A DNA stretch of 23,888 nucleotides from CAZNYN01 sp964577295. Lineage in GTDB: Bacteria > Synergistota > Synergistia > Synergistales > Synergistaceae. The stretch spans positions 1 to 23,888 of the forward strand of contig CAZNYN010000028.1 in the NCBI GenBank assembly GCA_964577295.1, in the 5' to 3' direction. The notes under the pieces were generated by a model. That model was not told where the DNA came from and made no database searches. It saw only the letters and a program-made list of their open reading frames with translations. The position numbers were made by a program, and so were the translations under genes. Positions 20,301 to 23,888 of the stretch are shown here, piece after piece; within the stretch, counting starts at the first letter, position 1; every line of letters begins with the position of its first letter.

Positions 20301-21866
20301 GGCACATACGACGAAAGAATTATATGGGATATTTTCAAATCCAATTCCGTGGCAGCGGAAAAAGATATCAAAGCTATGGAAGATATGGCCGAAAGCCTTG
20401 CCAAAAGCGATTCATCCGATACAAGCGAAATGAACGTAAAGCTCAGAACTATATCGGGAATAATGAAGTGGTTCCGCTGCCGCATAGTAAAAGTTACATC
20501 CGAGAGTGCATCGCCGAAAATGATCATAACTCTTAATGACATTAATAAAGAGGTCATTGCGAATGAGCGTCTGCGCTACCTGGCCGAATTTGACACTCTG
20601 ACGGGGCTGCACAATAAAAATTATTTCGGGGCAAAGGTCAGAGAGCTTGTGACCTACGAACCGCCTAACTCTTATGCCATAATCGCTCTCGACGTCGACA
20701 GATTTAAGATGGTAAACGACCTTTTCGGCCATGAGGAGGGGGACAATCTGCTTGTGCACATCGCAAACGGCATGATGTCCTTCAAAGATAAAACAGCCCA
20801 GAACGATATGGAGATATGCAGAATCTCGGCGGACAATTTTGCAATGTGCCTGCGCTATACACCTGAGATAGTAGATGACATAATAAAATATGCGAAGTCG
20901 GATATAGGAAGATATTCGATAAACTGCGAAATAAGTGCAAGTATCGGAATATACATAATAGACGATCCCATGCTGCCGATCGACATAATGCTGGACAGAG
21001 CGCGTCTGGCTAAAAGAATGATAAAGGGCAGCTACATCCGGAAATACGCTTACTATGACGAAAAACTCAGAGATTCACTGCTGGCGGAACAGGAAATAGT
21101 AAGCACTATGGAATCCGCCCTCAAAAACGGGGAATTTGAGATATACATGCAGCCTCAGTTTGACAGAAGCACAAACAAGCTTATAGGAGCAGAAGCATTG
21201 GCGAGGTGGCAAAGCCCGGCAAAGGGACTGATTCAGCCTGCAAGCTTTATACCTATATTCGAAAGAACAGGCTTTATTACAAGCCTTGACAAATATGTAT
21301 GGGAGCACACATGCGCAATGATAAGAAAATGGCTTGACAATGGCATTAAGACAGTCCCAATAGCCGTAAATATTTCACGCACCGATATATACGACCCCAA
21401 TTTGTGCAGTGATATCATGAGCTACATCAAAAAATACAATCTGACCGCAGATTTCATAAAGCTTGAAATAACGGAGAGCGCATATAATGATAACCCGCAG
21501 CAGATTATCGAAGTTGTGAAAAACCTTCAAGCCAAAGGCTTTAAAGTTGAGATGGACGACTTCGGGACGGGATATTCCTCGCTGAACATGCTGAAGGACA
21601 TACCTGTGGACGTATTAAAGCTGGATATGGATTTTCTCGCTATAAGAGACGAAGAGAGCGGCCCGTTTATACTGCACTCCGTAATCAAAATGGCAAAGGG
21701 ACTCGGCATGGACGTAATAGCGGAGGGAGTCGAAACACGCGAACAGGCGGACTTCATGTTAAAAGTCGACTGCAAGTACCAGCAGGGATACTTCTACTCA
21801 AAGCCTCTGCCAATTGAAGAATTTGAGAAAAAATATTTAAACGGATGTGACACGCAAACGGTTTAA
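17397..21866 (+). CDS. Multidomain c-di-GMP enzyme: dCache-PAS-PAS-GGDEF-REC-PAS-GGDEF*-EAL
   Basis: A 1489-residue inner-membrane signalling protein. A transmembrane helix (10-29), a periplasmic dCache-like sensor (about 40-295) and a second helix (300-321) lead to two PAS-like domains (about 340-466 and 470-600). GGDEF1 (606-765) has intact GGDEF at 686-690 and the product-inhibition I-site RADD at 677-680, so it should make c-di-GMP. A receiver domain (792-912) has D799/D800, phospho-acceptor D844 and K896. A third PAS-like region (930-1055) and GGDEF2 (about 1061-1220) follow; its signature is degraded to SADNF (1144-1148), suggesting GTP sensing only. The EAL domain (1227-1480) has E1266-A-L, D1387/D1388 in DDFGTGYSSL, and conserved N, K, E and Q, so it should hydrolyse c-di-GMP. 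It lies directly upstream of the prepilin genes. Confidence 0.93.
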   Translation: MHDKNMKIVNNTFYLVTASVLLLICIIAVTSYDYNNVKKRTVRRTEAVLTASSREQSTLFMEKTDGKYKLLRTAAEAIAEHHFDREDRYKVASWLLRDAGFYSVGVSDTNGHAVLSSGEKNNISDRKYFKDNMAGKNAIERVDGTLADRGGIFVISVPIVKNTAIVGALFGVYDEKKFSSLLIQQAYKTSGYSFICSGTGEIIVSTRHRSSIWGKKEGNNADKNNFIKLLSYVPGNKNAVQTLRGDFAQKRDGVLRYKLDDGVDRTAFYHSLGINDWYIFSVVTNNVIEANIAEDLAQSRHIYAIIIITAALLMLMVVLIEKKSMNQIIEDRERIKVSEEEYRIASEHSGKSMLRYDIKENRLITTPKLIERYGLAPVYENFPYSMFDNGSIAPESLDAVKKFYNDIIGGKQHGCLDEISLFFPQIGSFRWYTHEFTTIFDESGKPAHAIITFSDITEKVEKERTYKQWREYIDTIGSNKAAFFCHDLTNDVVLEEDDWWGEYNVFSFDGHKNFNERTKEFAERYVHPDDRVQYVNFLNKERLISEFHHGTTNGFTDFRADYGGRRYKWLRISCQLIEDTAKSAIRASLFFQDIDEQKRRELEIIERAQLDPLTKVLNREAFVKKIEALIARSSDITRHALIMIDLDKFKAVNDTLGHAAGDEVLTELTNRLKSMMRADDLVGRIGGDEFIVCLKDIPYVAVIEKRAKQICEILHKKVDSRIFISASLGISLYPKDGKTASELYEKADIALYYTKAAGKDSYTFYEDGMSLEHTQPQTKNLPVPAEKIHSQRKKILIADDSSIDRMIISHIFEKEMDIIEASDATDALRRMRIHGASLSLVILDYIMPDMSAFEVLDVINGDPEFSQVPVIIVSADSKQENIMSAIEHGAADFLTKPLDAKLITLKVNSAIMKRENDELRIQNSYLQLQSREEQRYRKVLESTETIVIEYDLGTSTTIYDPMISKILSGTYDERIIWDIFKSNSVAAEKDIKAMEDMAESLAKSDSSDTSEMNVKLRTISGIMKWFRCRIVKVTSESASPKMIITLNDINKEVIANERLRYLAEFDTLTGLHNKNYFGAKVRELVTYEPPNSYAIIALDVDRFKMVNDLFGHEEGDNLLVHIANGMMSFKDKTAQNDMEICRISADNFAMCLRYTPEIVDDIIKYAKSDIGRYSINCEISASIGIYIIDDPMLPIDIMLDRARLAKRMIKGSYIRKYAYYDEKLRDSLLAEQEIVSTMESALKNGEFEIYMQPQFDRSTNKLIGAEALARWQSPAKGLIQPASFIPIFERTGFITSLDKYVWEHTCAMIRKWLDNGIKTVPIAVNISRTDIYDPNLCSDIMSYIKKYNLTADFIKLEITESAYNDNPQQIIEVVKNLQAKGFKVEMDDFGTGYSSLNMLKDIPVDVLKLDMDFLAIRDEESGPFILHSVIKMAKGLGMDVIAEGVETREQADFMLKVDCKYQQGYFYSKPLPIEEFEKKYLNGCDTQTV

Positions 21867-21885
21867 TTTTCCCCGCTTTGATTGT

Positions 21886-21926
21886 CGTGCCTAAGTGTAT
21901 AATATAGAGATAAAATTACAGGCACG
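21886..21926 (+). promoter_or_regulatory. Prepilin operon promoter within an inverted repeat
   Basis: A perfect -10 TATAAT (21898-21903) lies 41 bp before the first prepilin ATG; the -35 is poor (GCTTTG, 17 bp upstream). CGTGCCT (21886-21892) and AGGCACG (21920-21926) are exact inverted copies on either side of it. The left arm is upstream of the likely start site, so the pair looks like a DNA operator rather than an RNA hairpin. The weak -35 suggests an activator. Confidence 0.5.
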
Positions 21927-21943
21927 GAGAGGAGCTGCATAAA

Positions 21944-22468
21944 ATGAAAAATACAAGATCCTCGGGCTTTTCTTTGGCGGAACTTTTCACCGTTATGGCC
22001 ATCATTGCCGTGCTATCTGGGCTGGTCTATGCGGCTTTAGGGCCTACCGACGATAAAATGCAGGCGGTTCAAATTATAGAAGATATGAGAACGGCAAAGA
22101 CAGCTCTCATGAGCTACTATACAAAGAACGGCAAGTGGCCGGACAGCGGCGCAAACAACAAAAAAGCGGATGAGATTCTGGGAGCTTTTCTTGATAAAAA
22201 GCTCGGCGATAATGTGCTCATTTCGGTTACGAAAAGTACTCAAGGCAAGAATGATGGAATCGTAAAAGCAGACTCTGTCTTTGTAAAATATGATTTAAAA
22301 AATTGCTCTGCAAAAGTTAAAGACAAACTCGCGGAAGACGCGGGAAAAAATGACTTATGGAACTCTACGTTTTATGGCTCGGGATCAGGCTATGACAGCA
22401 AATATTACCTCGGCAGCGGCAAAACGGGGGAAAATACAGCTCACATGGCTGTGCATTGGATAAAGTAG
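21944..22468 (+). CDS. Type IV prepilin-like protein (GspG/PilE-like)
   Basis: A 174-residue prepilin. A short basic leader ends at G8, followed by FSLAELFTVMAIIAVLSGLVYAAL in outline: mature F1, conserved E5, then one hydrophobic helix, the class III signal for prepilin peptidase. The globular part begins with an amphipathic helix (EDMRTAKTALMSYYTKNGKWPD), which resembles the major pseudopilin GspG/PilE family. Cysteine is limited to one residue, so no disulfide loop is expected. It is the first gene of a four-gene cluster. The ribosome site is GAGAGGAG. Major pilin of a type IV pilus or pseudopilin of a type II-like secretion system are both possible. Confidence 0.85.
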   Translation: MKNTRSSGFSLAELFTVMAIIAVLSGLVYAALGPTDDKMQAVQIIEDMRTAKTALMSYYTKNGKWPDSGANNKKADEILGAFLDKKLGDNVLISVTKSTQGKNDGIVKADSVFVKYDLKNCSAKVKDKLAEDAGKNDLWNSTFYGSGSGYDSKYYLGSGKTGENTAHMAVHWIK

Positions 22469-22477
22469 GACACCGCA

Positions 22478-22894
22478 ATGAAAAAACACAGAGGCGCAGC
22501 TCTTCTCGCAGTGGTTCTCATAACTTTCATTCTTCTTGCGATACTCAGCTCTGTCGCTTTCTCCATCGCGGCTCAGACAAAAAAAACAGAAGTTTGGCAG
22601 ATGGCTCATAAGCAAAATCAAATGGCTTTTCTTGCACGTTCCGCTGTAATAGCCGTTTCGGAGGCAGTCACTGCGGACGGATCCATGGCGGAGACAAGCG
22701 GCGACAGTACCTCCATCAAACTAAAAGACGGCAGCGATACAATTGCCGATCTGACACTTGTCATAAGCAGCGACACACCTTCGACTGCCCAAATATCCGC
22801 CACAGCAGAGGCAGACGGCAAAAAAATCACAATCATCGGCAAGTACAGTAAGACCACACACACTATAACAGGATGGGACAGAAGAGATGAATAA
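22478..22894 (+). CDS. Pilus-assembly-like protein with N-terminal helix, no Glu5
   Basis: A 138-residue protein that starts MKKHRG followed directly by a hydrophobic helix (AALLAVVLITFILLAIL). The glycine and leader resemble a prepilin cleavage site, but position 5 of the mature form is alanine, not glutamate. This pattern occurs in GspK- and PilX-like minor pilins, although the protein is much shorter than GspK. The rest is small, Ser/Thr/Asp-rich and probably beta-structured. It starts 10 bp after the first prepilin gene and overlaps the next gene by 8 nt, so it belongs to the same operon. No clear family can be assigned. Confidence 0.7.
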   Translation: MKKHRGAALLAVVLITFILLAILSSVAFSIAAQTKKTEVWQMAHKQNQMAFLARSAVIAVSEAVTADGSMAETSGDSTSIKLKDGSDTIADLTLVISSDTPSTAQISATAEADGKKITIIGKYSKTTHTITGWDRRDE

Positions 22895-23240
22895 GAGAAG
22901 AGGAATGTCCCTGCCAGAAATCCTGATAGCCGTGCTGGTATTCGCATTCGGCATATTCGCCGTCTCGACATCTCTCATGTACAGCCTAAAGACAATAATA
23001 GGCTCAAGAGCGGCAATAAAGTCTGATATGTATACTGTTAACACGGCTGAAAGATACCTGCTTGAAAGGCTGATATCACCCGACATCTCCCCGTCCGACC
23101 TGACTATAGAAGGCGGAACCATAACATCACAGGCTACTGCAACAGTTAAACTCTGCGGCAAAGATATAAAATACAAAATTTTCAAACTCGATATGAACGA
23201 AAAGCCCTCCCCTATATTCATATTCCGGAGGGAGAAATGA
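22887..23240 (+). CDS. Minor prepilin (PilV/GspI-like)
   Basis: A 117-residue prepilin-like protein. The leader MNKRRG is followed by MSLPEILIAVLVFAFGIFAV: glycine at -1, methionine at +1, and the conserved glutamate at +5. The pattern SLPE(I/V)L(I/V)A with a GIFA helix end is typical of PilV/GspI minor pilins that form the tip complex. It overlaps the preceding gene by 8 nt and the next by 4 nt (ATGA), which suggests translational coupling and fixed stoichiometry. Membrane insertion followed by processing by the PilD homologue is expected. Confidence 0.83.
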   Translation: MNKRRGMSLPEILIAVLVFAFGIFAVSTSLMYSLKTIIGSRAAIKSDMYTVNTAERYLLERLISPDISPSDLTIEGGTITSQATATVKLCGKDIKYKIFKLDMNEKPSPIFIFRREK

Positions 23241-23888
23241 GAATGGCAAAAAATAACAGAAATGCATTCACACTTGTAGAAGTTTTGATATCGGTAATGA
23301 TTATGGTCATCATTATCGGAGCTGTCGCTATGACGTCAAAGACAGCGATAACACTCTTTGAAAAAGCCGAAGCAAACGCACTTGTCACAAACGGACTGAG
23401 ATTTACTGTCGTCTCCTTTAGCAGGGAGATATCCCCTCTGCTGGACAAGGCTGAGACAATAAAAATACTTGAAGATGCCGCAAAGATACCCTCATCTTTG
23501 CCATCCTCACAGGACCACTATCTATATCTTGAAAACGGCTCTGTCATACATTGGAGCGGCAAAGGCAAAAACGCCCTTGCGGGCTCCGAATGTATAGTCT
23601 CGCTCGACTTCACCCTGCCCGAAAAGACCGAGAAAAAAGCCGCGAACTACATGCTGAGCATAGACATAGGGGCAAGACATCCAAAATACGACACAGCCAA
23701 AGCAGATGTCTCCATCTCCAAAGCTCTCTTCAACTATACAAAGATTGCAAAAAGCGGAGACAAAACAGTGGATTCAAACTACACCGGCAAAGCCATACAC
23801 TTTACGACATCGGAGACGATAGTAACAACCTTTAACCTGCACATCACAAACAGCGCAAACGTAATTCTTGACAAAGGCGATGTGAACG
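23237..23888 (+). CDS. Minor prepilin (PilW/GspJ-like), 3' end beyond window
   Basis: The frame is open from ATG 23237 to the edge, 217 codons without a stop. The leader MRMAKNNRNA is followed by FTLVEVLISVMIMVIIIGAV: a canonical class III signal except that alanine, not glycine, is at -1. Glutamate is at +5. A large periplasmic domain follows, as in GspJ/PilW. The ATG overlaps the previous stop (ATGA), with GGAGGG four bases upstream; a second ATG at 23243 is ten bases from it and is an equal alternative. The C-terminus lies outside the window. Confidence 0.85.
   Translation, partial: MRMAKNNRNAFTLVEVLISVMIMVIIIGAVAMTSKTAITLFEKAEANALVTNGLRFTVVSFSREISPLLDKAETIKILEDAAKIPSSLPSSQDHYLYLENGSVIHWSGKGKNALAGSECIVSLDFTLPEKTEKKAANYMLSIDIGARHPKYDTAKADVSISKALFNYTKIAKSGDKTVDSNYTGKAIHFTTSETIVTTFNLHITNSANVILDKGDVN

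Noticed and set aside
23551..23835. 94-codon plus-strand frame near the right end
   Set aside because: It overlaps, in another frame, the prepilin gene that runs from 23237 to the edge; it is strongly basic and motif-free.

Overview
The window looks like the chromosome of an anaerobic, diderm (outer-membrane) bacterium. Anaerobic life is suggested by an oxygen-sensitive class III ribonucleotide reductase with its glycyl-radical activase, an iron-dependent alcohol dehydrogenase and a SsnA-type aminohydrolase. A double membrane is suggested by an LpxL/HtrB-type acyltransferase and a set of type IV prepilins with a prepilin peptidase. Together with amino-acid-centred transport and frequent AGA and ATA codons, this would fit a gut- or sludge-type member of Synergistota. 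That assignment is an inference; no rRNA or other strong marker is present.

Layout, left to right. (1) 1-761, minus: a metallo-beta-lactamase-fold hydrolase cut by the window edge. (2) 940-5557, minus: a complete branched-chain amino acid ABC transporter, livK-livH-livM-livG-livF, with a promoter before livK, an attenuator-like hairpin between livK and livH, and a terminator after livF. (3) 5853-9155, minus: nrdR-nrdD-nrdG, preceded by two NrdR-box-like sites at canonical 31-bp spacing over a -10 element and ended by a terminator. (4) About 9220-10150 and 11040-11310: non-coding, repeat-rich DNA with 11-bp tandem repeats, a 284-bp foldback element, and inverted or direct copies of a GC-rich repeat. 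A 100-N assembly gap sits directly beside one copy. (5) Between the repeats, the rpsU-yqeY pair (minus). (6) 11311-13950, minus: prepilin peptidase, iron-containing alcohol dehydrogenase and an exported nitroreductase-like protein. (7) 14027-14236, plus: a tautomerase. (8) 14284-15144, minus: the lipid A-type acyltransferase. (9) 15315-17134, plus: ridA and ssnA. (10) 17397-21866, plus: a 1489-residue membrane sensor with two GGDEF domains, an internal receiver domain and an EAL domain. (11) 21944 to the end, plus: four overlapping or closely spaced prepilin-like genes, the last running off the edge.

Functional links. Liv imports amino acids. RidA may detoxify reactive enamines and SsnA probably deaminates or hydrolyses a nitrogen heterocycle. 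The prepilin peptidase at 13168-13950 is the obvious processing enzyme for the prepilins at the right end, although they are not in one operon. The c-di-GMP enzyme lies directly upstream of the pilin cluster, which suggests, without proving, a link between second-messenger signalling and the surface fibre or secretion system. Most genes belong to known families. The least explained DNA is the repeat cluster around rpsU-yqeY.
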